Source of the DNA: Symbiodinium natans
Lineage: Eukaryota; Sar; Dinophyceae; Suessiales; Symbiodiniaceae
Length of the DNA: 64,000 nucleotides
NCBI GenBank assembly: GCA_905221605.1
Contig: CAJNDS010000366.1
Coordinates: 1 to 64,000 of the forward strand
Direction of reading: 5' to 3'
The notes under the pieces are model-generated. The model made no database searches. It worked only from the letters and a program-made list of their open reading frames with translations, and was not told the DNA's origin. Positions 27,824-39,027 of this stretch are shown here, piece by piece; positions within the stretch are counted from its first letter, which is position 1; each line of letters begins with the position of its first letter. The translations under genes and the position numbers were made by a program.

Positions 27824-30800
27824 CTAGGCCCTGGGGCCTCCGGTGCTCGGCTGCCCCCCCCTCCTGATGGAGTGGAGGCAGTTGTCGACACAACGGGGAG
27901 CAGCTCTGTCGCTTCCCAAGGTATCGACGATTTTTCCAATGATGCAATCTCTAGCCTTTGCGAGTTGCTCCCGCATGAAGCTTCTAGCCGACAGTCTGCC
28001 ACAGGCAGTGCTGTCGGCACGGGCTGTTGGATCCAGGGGTCTCGATGGGGGTTGCGTCGCAATAACCGATTGTTTCCGTTTGTGACGCGTGTCCTTAACG
28101 CGGTGGTGCGCCAGACGGCCTCCGATCATGTCTGGACTTCCGTGGTGGTCTTTTTCAATGTTCAGACTGCCAAACATCGCGATGCCAACAACGGGCCGGA
28201 GCCCAACTTGCTTGTACCTGTTGGCACCTTCTCGGGTGGTCAGGTTTTCGTCCTTGATGGTACGGGCCAGGATTCTGCGGTGTTTGATGGCGTTGAGTAC
28301 AAGGGCCGACTGCTGGATCCCTTCTGTCAGCCGTGCTTTCTGCCTGCCCGTGACTTTGAGCATTTCACCTTACCGTGGGCGGGACATCGGGTGATGATTG
28401 TGGCTTTCTCCATTGCCCCTTCCGGGGTGCTGGGCATGGAGGATGCCAGGCAGTTATCCTGCCTTGGCTTCGAGTTGCCTGCTCGCTTGCTTCGGGAGAC
28501 TGGAGTGCCTGCTCCTGTGGCAGATGTGTCTAATCCCTTGGGCCCTGTGGCGCTTGAGTTATTTGCCGACCCGCCACTGGTCACAGCTGCCTTGCGAGCT
28601 AGGCACGTGCACGCGGTTGCTTTTCATCATCGGCCTCGTGGAGGGCGTGTCCCGGTCTGTCGCCTTGACCCCAAGGTCGCCCTGCAGGCTGACCTGCTCT
28701 TGGATCGCCTCTCGCGCCGCCAAGCTGCTCTGCTGTTTGCCATTGTGCCCCCACCGGGAGGCAAGTCCGATGACCTGGGAACCTTTGTGCTACGGGCCAT
28801 CCGTGCATGCTTGCAGGTCCGGCTGCCCTTCTGTGTTGGAATGCCTTCTCGGAGTCGGCGTTGGGCGTCGTCGGAGTGGCTGCACCTCCGTGCCTGCTGT
28901 GGCTGCTTTGAGGTGGACCTGTGTATGTGGGGCGCGGAACGCGTGTTGTCTGTGACCTTTCTGCACAATGTGCCGGCCTTCGCGTCTTTGTCACGCCGCT
29001 GTGATAACTCCCATACTCACTTGCCTTGGTCGCGGGATGAACCGCCTGCTCAAGTGACTCGATTCCTGCCCTCTGGGTTCTGTGATGCGTTTGCTGAGGT
29101 CGCCCTGCCCTTTTTGCATTCCGCGATCGCTGACTTGCCTCTGCGCGTCGCCAGTGCAGCCACTGAAGGTTCCTTTCGCCCCAGCAAATTCCCGCCCTTA
29201 GTGCCGGAATTTCGAGCTGTCTACCGGATTCGTGTGCCCTCGCCGGTTGAGTTGCCCGCGAAAGTGCCCCCTGACGGGTTGCCTGGCTTTCCTCATGTTG
29301 CCTCGGGTTCGGTCCTGCTTTCCGGGGGCCGAGCCCTTTCTGCCGCTGTTCATCAGTTGCGAGGGGGGGAAGCGCCCGAACAGCAAAGGGAGGAACTGCA
29401 GCAACCAGATGTGTTATGCCCAGGAGAGCATTCAGCTATGGTTGAACCAAGCCGGGTCGTGTATTATGCTTTGCCCTGGAACGTGCAAGGGTTTGTGGAC
29501 GCTGCGCTTCAGTGTAAACATCCTTGTGACACCTTTGCGTGCAGTGACACTGCCATCAAAGAAACTGTTGACTGGATTGCATCTTCTTCACCCAGTGAGG
29601 TTTGTGCGTTTAGAGCTGGCCAACTTAAGCGCTTTCTCCACTTGGCTTCCGGGTTGGCTAAGGAAGAGAAGGCCCTTCATGCCTCTCTGCATCCAGAGGT
29701 GCGAGCGGTGCTAAGGGGGAAGAGAGTACTCCTCTTTCAGGCTTTGCTCCATGAGGCGGGGATACAAGATAAGCACTTAGTGAAGGAGATGCTTAACGGA
29801 TTCAGCCTCGTTGGGGAGGTCCCAGCCTCGGGCCAATTCCCACCTCTGTACACTCCTGCATCCATTTCGCCAGAAGAGCTGCGTCTGCTTGCGCCCTGGG
29901 TGCGCGGTAGGCTGAACGCTCAACGACGTGGCCGTGATGTGCAGGTGGAGCAATCGGTAGCAGATGAAGCAAGTCTGCAAGCCTCGGATGGCTCTGGTTG
30001 GTTGCTAGGGCCCTTCTCGGAGGAGGAACTTGATCGATTCTTTCCTGATGGTTGGGTGCCATGTCCGAGGTATTGACGACCTCAGTGCCTCGATGGTTAA
30101 CTCTTCTTGTGGAACCAATGATAAGCTCACTCTTCAAGATATCGACGTCATCGTTGATATTGCCCGTGCGTTTGGTCATGCAGTTGCCCGTTTTGCGCCA
30201 ACCTCCCTGCAAGGGATTTCGGGCCGGGCGATGGATTTGAAGAGTGCTTATAAGCAACTTGCGATTGACCCTGCTCATGGATGGGCAGCCATCCTGGCTG
30301 TGTGGAACCCGAAGCTAGAAAGATTTGAGTACTACAGATTCACGACACTGCCTTTTGGCTCCATTCACGCGGTTGGAGCCTTCAACAGAGTGGCGAAAGG
30401 TGTAAGGCAGATCCTGGTCAAAGTCTTCCGATTAGTGGTGTCCAACTTTTACGATGACTTTTGTCATCTGGAGCTGGACTGTTTGGTGGAGACGTCGCAT
30501 GAGCTTGCTTTGGCTGTGATGCAGTTGCTTGGGTGGTCTGTGGCGAATGATGAACACAAAGCACTTCCTTTTGCAAAGCTCTTTACCATTCTTGGAGTAC
30601 AGCTTGATTTGAATGAAGCGTGTCGTGGCCTTCTTCGCGTAGCGAACAAGGAGGGTCGAGTTGCCGCCATTCTGGAGTTGGTGGAAAAGATCTGCCAGGA
30701 GGGCACCCTTCATCCAGGGCTCCTGGCCAAGCTCCGAGGCAGGATGATGTATGCCTCTTCACACACGTTTGGGAGAGTGGCAGTGCTGGCAACCAGGGTG

Positions 30801-31460
30801 CTCTCACGCAAGCTGGCGATTGGTGGTCCCGTAAAACTGACTCGGAAGGAGATTGATGTCATCCGGGGTGCTGCGGACCTACTAGCTCGCTCAGAAGCCC
30901 GTGAAGTGTGTTTCCTTCAACCAGAGTGCCCGGTGTTGGTCTTCACAGATGGCGCGTGCGAATCCAAGAGTCTCTTGACTACGCATGGTGCAGTACTCAT
31001 TGATCCCCTGCAGCAAGTCAAGAAGTTTTTCGGTGAACCTGTCCCTGAACCGCTACTAGATCGATGGAGGCAAGGGGGAAAGACGCAGTTGGTAGGCCAA
31101 GCAGAAGCGCTGCCGGTCCTGGCTGCAAAAACTTTGTGGCGCCTCCTGCTGGTACATCGGAAAGTGTTATGGTTCTTGGATAATGAATCTGCCAAGGCTG
31201 CATTCGCTAGTGGCTCTTCTGCGGTGGATGATACCTTTGAAATTGTGAGCCACTCCCTTGTGCTGGACCAAGAGCTCAAGGCTTACAACTGGTACTCAAG
31301 AGTGCCGTCGTGTGCAAACATCAGTGACGCTGCCTCTAGGTTGGCCTTCGAGCAGTATGATGATTCATTCAGGCGTGAACACTTGGACTGGACGTGTGAA
31401 CCTCTGGCATCCCTCTTGGAGGGAAGGGATGCGATCGCCCAGCATGTGAAAGGGTTGTAG
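27824..31460 (+). pseudogene. Pol polyprotein, right copy, deleted 90 bp and 32 bp
   Basis: Same order of domains as the left pol. Two losses damage it. A 90 bp in-frame deletion at about 27,921 removes 30 residues before the oxygenase-like region. A 32 bp deletion at about 30,060 removes part of the RT entry motif and shifts frame. The protein would stop at 30,076 after 734 residues; RT and RNase H continue in another frame (30,030-31,460) with FYDD and all RNase H acids present. Elsewhere it is nearly identical to the left copy, so the damage is recent. Confidence 0.8.
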
Positions 31461-32186
31461 TCGCCTGGGGCGATCGGGAGCTTGGTGCTCGTCCTAACCT
31501 TCTCACTTCGGTTGGACCGAAGCGAGATTGTGTTTTCCAGATGCTGGGAGATTGCACCTCATTGGAAAAAGATGGGAGTTCGCATGTGCTTCTTGTTGTG
31601 CAAGTAGAACCGGGATTCTCATGGGAATGATACTTGCATTTCTACGTTTCGAAGAGTTTGCCAATTTTTACGATAAGAGCCATTTCGCGAATGCGATAGT
31701 GCTTTATCGTTTAGGATTGGCAAATTGTTTTTCTACCTGGGGTAGAAAAAGAAATCTCTTTGAAACGTTGTCTTTATATTTTCACGTTCACGTACATGTC
31801 TGTAAGAGCAAGGTTTGGTACCTGCATCTTTTGGATTTGTACTTTTCTTGCCAACATGCGTAACAGCTTCTCAGTGCTTGTTGCATGAGTTGTGAACATG
31901 TGTGGCATGTTTGTCGCTCAAGCTTGGGGCTTGAAAATTTTTCACCCGCCCGCCCACCCGGGGTTGTAGTCGCCTGGGGCGATCGGGAGCTTGGTGCTCG
32001 TCCTAACCTTCTCACTTCGGTTGGACCGAAGCGAGATTGTGTTTTCCAGATGCTGGGAGATTGCACCTCATTGGAAAAAGATGGGAGTTCGCATGTGCTT
32101 CTTGTTGTGCAAGTAGAACCGGGATTCTCATGGGAATGATACTTGCATTTCTACGTTTCGAAGAGTTTGCCAATTTTTACGATAAG
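31454..32186 (+). repeat. Terminal split direct repeats of the right copy: B1-A2-B2
   Basis: B1 is 31,454-31,677, A2 is 31,678-31,962, and B2 is 31,963-32,186. B1 and B2 are both 224 bp and both end in GATAAG. The matching A1 lies at the far left end of the composite (7,868-8,127). This is the A1-ORFs-B1-A2-B2 pattern of split-direct-repeat DIRS relatives. The pol stop codon lies within B1. Confidence 0.8.
32184..32186 (+). other. Right insertion junction, AAG core
   Basis: Element text ACGATAAG joins minisatellite text GCCTCCACAGC. Together with 7,865-7,867 it restores both the uninterrupted element repeat (GATAAG-AGCC) and the uninterrupted minisatellite unit (GCGCAAG-GCCTCC). Confidence 0.7.
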
Positions 32187-33425
32187 GCCTCCACAGCAAA
32201 ACAAAAAAAAAACGCGCAAGGCCTCCACAGCAAAAAAAAAACGCACAAGGCCCCTACTGCAGCAAAAAAAACGCGCAAGGCCTCCACAGCAAAAAAAAAC
32301 GCACAAGGCCTCCACAGCAAAAAAAAAACGCACCAGGCTCCACAGCAAAAAAAGCCCCTACAGCCAAAAAAACGCGCAAGGCCTCCGCAGCAAAAAAAAG
32401 AAACGCGCCAGGCCTCCACAGCAAAAAAAAAAACGCACAAGGCCTCCACAGCAAAAAAAAAAGAAAAGCGCAAGGCCTCCACAGCACAAAAAACAAAACG
32501 CGCATGGCCTCCACAGAAAAAAAAACCGCGCAAGGCCTCCACAGCAAAAAAAAGCGCAAGGCCTCCACAGCAAAACAAAAACGCACCAGGCTCCACAGCA
32601 ACAAAAAACCACAAGGCCCCCCACAGCAAAAAAAACCCACAAGGCCCCTACAGCAAAAAAAAGGCGCAAGGCCTCCACAGCCAAAAAAAACGCACAAGGC
32701 CTCCACAGCAAAAAAAAAAGCACCAGGCTCCACAGCAAAAAAAACCACAAGGCCCCTACAGCAAAAAAAACGCAGAAGGCCTCCGCAGAAAAAAAGAAAC
32801 GCGCCAGGCCTCCACAGCAAAAAAAAAAACGCACCAGGCCTCCACAGCAAAAAAAACAAAAGCGCAAGGCCTCCACAGCACAAAAAAAAAACGAGCATGG
32901 CCTCCACAGAAAAAAATCCGCGCAAGGCCTCCGCAGCAAAAAACGCGCAAGGCCTCCACAGCAAAAAAAAAAACGCAGAAGGCCTCCACAGCAAAAAAAA
33001 AAAACGCGCAAGGCCTCCACAGCCAAAAAAAAGACGCACAAGGCCTCCACAGCAAAAAAAAACGCACCAGGCTCCACAGCAAAAAAGACGACAAGGCCCA
33101 CAACCAAAAAAACGCGCAAGGCCTCCGCAGCAAAAAAAAAGAAACGCGCCAGGCCTCCACAGCAAAAAAAAACGCACAAGGCCTCCACAGCAAAAAAAAG
33201 AAAAGCGCAAGGCCTCCACAGCACAAAAAACAAAACGCGCATGGCCTCCACAGAAAAAAAAACCGCGCAAGGCCTCCACAGCAAAAAAAAACGCAGAAGG
33301 CCTCCACAGCAAAACAAAAACGCAGAAGGCCCCCACAGCAAAAAAAATAAACGCAGAAGGCCCCCACAGCAAAAAAAAAACGCAGAAGGCCCCCAGAGCA
33401 AAAAAGCCGGCACAGCAAAAAAAAA
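32187..33425 (+). repeat. A-tract minisatellite, right flank
   Basis: About 45 units of roughly 27 bp: GGCCTCCACAGC, an A-run of 6-11, then an ACGCGCAA or ACGCAGAA spacer. Unit length and A-run vary. Long open frames in four or more frames (up to 473 residues, Lys/Gln/Ala or Phe/Val/Leu rich) arise from the repeat and are not genes. Regular A-tracts about three helical turns apart may bend the DNA. Confidence 0.9.
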
Positions 33426-35974
33426 CACTCTTACCTCTGGGCTGGTTGTTTTACATTTTGCGAGGTTTCCTGCTACCTGGAACCTTGACCGGAAACCAAT
33501 AGACCTTGAATCCTTAAGCCTTAAGCCCGAGACACCCAGCCCGATGACCAGGAGATTGTGCTGAATAGTACGGCGTTGGGCTTCCTGCTGGAGGTGCAAG
33601 CGTGGTTTGGGGCATTTGGGCGGGGCTTGGGCAGGTTGATTTTGGGGTTCGGAAGCTTGTCACTTTGAAGATCTTGCACGGGCGATGTAGGTACAATAAG
33701 GGCCTGACCTGCGCCTGTTGCAGCAGGTCCTTATTTGTCATTGGGGCGGTATCATCTACAGGACTCAGGTCGACAGCATGATTCATGGGGCTTTCCTTGG
33801 CTCGGCGACAAAGAACTGCGTGGCGCAACATTGCAATCCGCTCACAGCCACTGGGCAGACTTCTCGGCATTCAATCTATCCTTAATTACACTGCCCCAAC
33901 GGTTAATTAGTTGCCCTCAACCTGTCCTCATAAGCACTGGACTCGCTGATGCGCGCCACGCCCTTGGGCATTTTACCCCAAGCAGGACGCAACCAGCAAC
34001 TTGCACATCTCAAGGTGCCTGCTCGCAGGCCCTCCAGCTGGGGATGGTTCCTTAGGGGGTGGTGTCGCGACTCTTCTTTCGGGCTTTCTCCGAAGCAGAC
34101 ATCAGCCTGCTTTCGAGATCTGACCAAGCGAGCGAGTTGGCGAATGGACGTGGTGACGCGGCACTCTGTTGCAAATCCTCCATGACCTCTGCTGCTCTAG
34201 TGACTCCCTCCGGCCACCTCCGTTTGTGTGAGTCGGCTTTCTTCTAGGCGATTCCAGCCACAATTGTAGTCCAGCAGCTCCCGCCGTTGTGGGCCCCCTT
34301 ATGCTATTCCTGGGCCTGGCGACTGGCCTCGAGGGAATGTGGGGAAAACTTTGTGGGCACCTTTGGACTCCCAAACGGAGGCGCATGCGGGCCATCGCTG
34401 CTCTGACCGAGACCGCATGGCTTGCGTGGATGCCGATGGTCGGCTCATGATAGGGCCCGTCGTTCTTGTACATGGCAAAAAGCATGGGTGAACCAGAGCG
34501 TGCGAAAGCTTGTCGTGGCCAAAGCTGCCCGCGCCATGAGCACAGCCAAAATGTAGGTAGAGTTCCTGCAAAAAAAAGGCGCGCCACTGGCGGACCCAAG
34601 GTTGTCGTACTCTGGGGCTGGGGCGTGCGAGCGAGAGGCTCTCTGCATGGATGGCTCCGGGGAGGAGGTGGCTCTTTGGGCCCGGCTCACGAGAGAAGTT
34701 GGAGTGGTGCATTCGGGTGGTGTGTCTTTGCTGAACAGCATGAGAGCACCACGGCCCATATAGGGGGGCCCGTATTCTGAGAGTGCTCACACGTGGGCCC
34801 CCTCTTCAAAAGCTGGTTTCTGGCTGCAACCGCCGATGGCTGGATCTGAGCGCGAAGCCTTTGCCCTGCTCTCCAATGCGGAGATTTCTTCGGGGAAGAT
34901 ACGTTGTTGTGCAGGCCTCCACAAGTCATGTACAAAATCCTGTGGCTTTCGTGTCTCGAGGCCAAGACAAGATACGAGCGCCGTACCGAGCAATCACATC
35001 TCTCTCCAGGGTTGAGACTTCTCGCACTTCCAGGGGAGAGTGCCTCTACCAACTCTACATTGATCATGTTTGGCGGCTGCGCTCGTGTCCGTGGCGGCAT
35101 CCGGTACCCTTCATGCGCGCACCTTGGCCAAGTCGTGTTCCTGCATCCAATCGAGGAGTATCTTCTCTCTGGCTTTCCTTGCACGCTACTCAGCCTGGCC
35201 GTCCGAGTGCACGGCAGTTTGAAAGCCTGGGAGCCATGGTTGCCTTGGCCATAGCAATGAGGCTAGCAACATGTGACTCGCGGTGAAAACTTCTGTTGAT
35301 GTGACGGTCTTCGCACCCGAGCTTTCCTACCGTTTCATGATGGTGTGGATGCGTTATGACTTCGGGGATGGTGAATGCGTTAGAATCTGCATTATCTTGT
35401 TGTTTTGGCTCATGGATCGCTGTTGAATTAAAACGACACGTGGTTTGATCCAGTAATGAAGGGTGCCGTGTTTTGCTTACGCTTCAGAGGCAAGCTGATG
35501 TAGAATAACATGTTTTGCCGGGTGTCATCACAAAGAATGGTTAGGCCTTCTTTCGGGTGCTACACGACGGCACTTCTGCAGTGTGGAGCACAGGGTTTTC
35601 TCCCAAACGCGGTTTTCCCTGTGCCCCCATATTCTTAATTGGTGCTTTTGGGAGCACCTGCCTCCTACACAGTTGTCTCCATGAACGCCGCATGTTAGGC
35701 CTCCAAGCAGATTTGGGAATCATCAGTGCCATGTGCCCGTGATACATGCTGTATTGATCATTTGGCTTGAAGGTAGTTTGGGTGCAAAGTGCATCATGAG
35801 TCATCAAAGGTTGGTGAGCAATGCAACATTGTCGTCGTTCTTTGTCTGGATAGCCATAGTTGGCAGGGCCTAAAGAAGTTGGAAAATGAGTTAGTTTGCA
35901 TCCCGAAGCTTTGTAAATTCTCAGGACAATTGCGCAAGAAAGCACAAGCTTGAAAACGCTAAATTCGTTGATGG
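33426..35974. other. Intergenic, no gene recognised
   Basis: Several short frames on both strands, none with a family signature. A plus-strand stretch at about 34,275-34,450 reads as a hydrophobic segment followed by a basic one, and could be an exon remnant. The region separates the repeat-rich half from the genic half. Confidence 0.4.
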
Positions 35975-37638
35975 ATGCTCCTTTCATCATGCCGTATGAG
36001 AAGGTTCGTGCGGCCGGTCGTTGCCACAGGCAGGTTGAACTGGACAAATGGCCTGCACGCAACCAGCGGCTGCCGCAATCGCCCGCACAGTGGCTTGCGT
36101 ACTCATGGCCACGGTGAGCAAGGCGATCACGATCACGGGCATGGGCACCACCATGGGCACCAGCATGAGCACCAGCATGGGCACCAGCATGGGCACCCTG
36201 GGCACCCTGGGCACCATGGGCATGGGCACCATGGGCACCAAGGGCACCAAGGGCACAGCCGCAAGCATGGCGAGGGCCACCTCCAGCATGGTCGACATGG
36301 CCATAGTGGACAGGGCGGTGGTGCACATGGGCACCTGCATGTCTTGGGCTGCCATGACCACAGCCACAGTGCAGACATGTCCGAGCTGAAAGGAGAAGCG
36401 ATCAAGGTGACCTTGCTGGGGTTTAGTTTCAACTGCCTGCTTGGAGGGCTCCAATATTTTGCTGGGAGTTACTGCAAGTCGGCTGCCCTCACGAGTGATG
36501 CCATCCACACCCTGACGGACTCTTCATTTTACGCTTTTTGTTTTTCAGAGTCCATTGTGTAGTACCGTAGGTCAGTGACAACCCTCACGTAACCGCCAGC
36601 CCTAACGACCCCAACAGCCCTAACAGCCCTAACAGCCCTAACATCTCCAAGCACTGCAAAAACACGAAACTGCATTGAACTCCAGCTCCACTCGCACCGT
36701 AGCATCTGTTTACGTTGATGGAGGACACCCTATCCGACATCATTACATTGTGCGTGGTCCAGACGGCTATTGGCCCGGCAACCACCCACTTCCCCTTTGG
36801 ACGGGGAAAGCTCGACTCGTTAGCAGCTTTTGGGGTCTCCGGGATCATGATGGCCACAGGCTTCCAGGCAATGCGCTTCTCCAGCAGCTTGTTCCTCGAC
36901 GCGATGGGCCTGGAAGCGATGGGCCTCCAAGACACCATGGGCGACGCTGGTGCGAAGGAAGATGTAGCCTCTGCTAGCCACGAGGAAAGTGAGCATGGAC
37001 ATGGACATACTGGACTTGCTGGACATGGACATTCCCATGGCCATGCACATTCACACACAATCCTTGAAGATGGCCACGTCAACGAGGTGGCAGTGGGGAC
37101 TTGCTTTCTTATGATTGCAGGTAAGGAGGGCTTGTACCACATCACACGGCGCGCAGCTGACCGATTGGGATCCTCCGTACTGTTGGCCAATGCGTGGCAC
37201 CACCGCAGCGATGCCTTGAGCTCTTTTTTCGTCCTCTTGGGTGTCTTGGGAAGGATGTTCGTGCACAGCGCATTTGACCCAATCGCAGGAGCCGTGGTCT
37301 CCGCTGTCATCATCCGGATTGCGTGGGGCATCGGGCGCAGGTCAATCACAGAGCTGCTCGACATGCAACTGCCCAAGCAAGATCTGCAAGACTTGAACGA
37401 TGCACTCACCCAGGCCCTGGCAAAGGTAGCAAAGGTGCCACTGTCTGTGGAAGTGCAGCAGTTGGTCGGTCGGCGTTCTGGTCCCGATGTACACCTGGAG
37501 GCCCTCTTAGCGACGAGTGGGGATTGGAGGGAGATGTCTGTCCAACAGCTTGCGCAGCTGGAGACGTCTCTGCTAAGTGAGCTACACCTCGGAGGCCATC
37601 GCATGGTTCGAAGCCTCCGAGTCGTTCCACGTTTGTAG
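35975..37638 (+). CDS. Cation diffusion facilitator (zinc/manganese-type) transporter
   Basis: Two exons, about 35,975-36,517 and 36,724-37,638, joined by a 206 bp GA-AG intron. Joining gives an uninterrupted HTLTD-TLSDIITL, the TM2 motif in which D residues bind metal. TM5 carries the partner motif NAWHHRSDALSS (HxxxD type). CDF proteins export divalent metal from cytosol to organelles or outside in exchange for protons. Two His-rich segments flank the core, one before TM1 (about 36,105-36,370, mostly H-G repeats) and one in the TM3-TM4 region (about 36,985-37,060), consistent with metal sensing or binding. The soluble C-terminal domain follows to the stop. The true start is uncertain; the first His-poor residues from 35,975 may be partly leader or intron. 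Substrate (Zn, Mn or Co) cannot be fixed from sequence. Confidence 0.8.
36518..36723 (+). other. GA-AG intron in the CDF gene
   Basis: The intron starts GACTCTTC and ends TGGAG. The exon ends are CTGACG and GACACC, and only this join preserves the CDF motif. It contains a 9 bp tandem repeat (CAGCCCTAA, about 36,609-36,640). Confidence 0.65.
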
Positions 37639-38097
37639 TTTGTCTGCTAGTTCGGCTCTTCGCCACAAAGATGCGGAGCCTAAAGTCCTAACTTCTCTCA
37701 CTTCGTCAAGCGAGAAATAGTTGTGCGAGTTGCCCGATCCAGAGGATGACAGGATGTGCGGCGTGTTTTCACACACGCAGGGATTGCTTGGATTTTCATA
37801 GTGCGCTGGATCGGAGTTCCATCAGGGACTCAGGAAAGAGATAAGACAGCTAACCATACGTCAATGGCAACTCTTCCAAAAAGCGATGCGTAATGTGAAG
37901 GTGCCGTGCATGGCTCTTAGAATCACACGTTTTCGTTGTCACTTGTGCGCGCTGCAGGTTATGGCTTAGAGACTTAGAGAGCCGGGGAAGTTGAAGCCCT
38001 GGTGGTAGTGTGATTCCGTGATATCGTGCGAGGATTTTTTTAAGCAATGTGTCCCGAGCAGGAACTGCACAGCAGGTAGCCGCTCGGACTTACCCGC

Positions 38098-39027
38098 ATG
38101 TCTTTGATCCAGGTGCATTCAGCAGTGTCTGGGTCTTGCCTCCTTGAAGTACAAATGGGAGATCGAGATCTTTTCGCTTCTGATTTTGTGGACGAGTTAA
38201 AGGAGCGCATCTCCTCGAAGACGGGGATGTCGTGCTTCCGGCAGTTGTTGCTCGTTGACGACAGGGTCATTGACGAGAGCTTCTCATGGGAAGGGTTGGG
38301 GAGACCCAACATTGTGAAAGTGGCTTTCCGTAGCTTTGTGGACAACTTCTGCAACGAGCTTCTTGAGGCAGCCTTTCAAGGGAACGGCCAGCACGTGAAG
38401 GTGCTCCTGAGACGATGCCAGGATCCAAACTCAGTCGACTCCAATGGGGAAACTGCGCTCTGGAAGGCCTGTGCTGCGGGCCATTTGGAGGTCGTGCATA
38501 TCATGCATGAGGCTGAGGCAGATCTGGACTTACCGAGGCATGACGGTTGCAGTCCTCTGTGTGCTGCGAGCTGGCGTGGGCATTTGGAGGTCCTTCAGTT
38601 TCTCCTCCACAGACAAGCGGATCCCAATTTGGCGGATGTGGCGGGCCGCACACCCCTCTTCGTGGCTGCAGACCAAGGTCGCCTGACTTTCGTCTCTTCC
38701 CTGCTCACGGCACAGGCTCTCGTGGATCCAAAGGACCAGTGCCAACGGACCCCTTTGATGATCGCCTCAGAAAGGGGGCATCTGGCCGTCGTCTGCTCAC
38801 TGCTTGAGGCCCTGGCGGAGCCAGACTGCGAGGATCTCCGGGGCCGGACCCCGTTGTTCAACGCCGCAGAGCTCGGGCACCGCACCGTGGTCTCCATGCT
38901 TTTGCACCGCAACGCCGATGCCCAGAAGGCTGACGAACAGGGCCGGACTCCCCTCTTTGTGGCGGCTGATGGTGGCCACCTCGAGGTGGTTCGGTCCGTG
39001 CCTCGCTCGGAATGCTGGTGCGACTAG
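38098..39027 (+). CDS. Ubiquitin-like / ankyrin-repeat protein
   Basis: 309 residues in one open frame. Residues 1-80 look like a ubiquitin-like fold (start SLIQVHSAVSG, then ELKERISSKTGM, then LLLVDDRVIDE), a combination common in dinoflagellate ankyrin proteins. Residues about 85-300 make six to seven ankyrin repeats with the usual G-TPLFVAA and GHLEVV words spaced 33 residues apart. It probably serves as a protein-binding scaffold; partners are unknown. The last repeat ends oddly: after HLEVVRS the frame gives VPRSECWCD and stops, while the neighbouring frame reads on as an ankyrin-like CLARNAGA. A one-base frameshift or a missed intron may therefore have shortened the C-terminus. It lies 460 bp after the CDF gene on the same strand. 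Confidence 0.75.
   Translation: MSLIQVHSAVSGSCLLEVQMGDRDLFASDFVDELKERISSKTGMSCFRQLLLVDDRVIDESFSWEGLGRPNIVKVAFRSFVDNFCNELLEAAFQGNGQHVKVLLRRCQDPNSVDSNGETALWKACAAGHLEVVHIMHEAEADLDLPRHDGCSPLCAASWRGHLEVLQFLLHRQADPNLADVAGRTPLFVAADQGRLTFVSSLLTAQALVDPKDQCQRTPLMIASERGHLAVVCSLLEALAEPDCEDLRGRTPLFNAAELGHRTVVSMLLHRNADAQKADEQGRTPLFVAADGGHLEVVRSVPRSECWCD

Larger units (their letters stand above)
7868..32186. mobile_element. 24.3 kb composite DIRS-like element: inverted dimer with tandem-repeat spacer
   Basis: The block holds two near-identical DIRS-like retrotransposons in inverted orientation, arms 8,389-16,695 and 24,007-32,186, around a 1.81 kb tandem array. Its first 260 bp (7,868-8,127) is the terminal-repeat A segment, in the orientation that would directly continue the sequence cut at 32,186. 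Joining the right end to the left end recreates an unbroken terminal repeat, so the block reads as a circle opened at AAG. Known DIRS-type elements integrate circular DNA with a tyrosine recombinase and leave no target-site duplication, which fits. The arms differ by several indels and base changes, so they are not a simple mirrored read, although mis-assembly is not excluded. Confidence 0.75.
24007..32186 (+). repeat. Right arm of the 8 kb inverted repeat
   Basis: Reverse complement of 8,389-16,695. The inner end is abrupt: tandem-array text CCTCCACAGT runs directly into ATTTTCACAGTG. The outer end is the AAG core at 32,184-32,186. Confidence 0.85.

Noticed and set aside
7868-32186. Simple hairpin-read assembly artefact
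   Set aside because: The arms differ by discrete 8, 90 and 32 bp deletions and by base changes, the spacer is directly rather than inversely repeated, and both outer junctions fit a site-specific exchange. Raw reads would still be decisive.
7868-32186. LTR retrotransposon interpretation
   Set aside because: There is no integrase or aspartic protease, no TG...CA ends and no target duplication, but a tyrosine recombinase and split direct repeats are present.
32037-33599. Very long open frames (372-473 residues) on both strands
   Set aside because: They are translations of the 27 bp A-tract minisatellite; composition is repetitive in every frame and no family signal exists.
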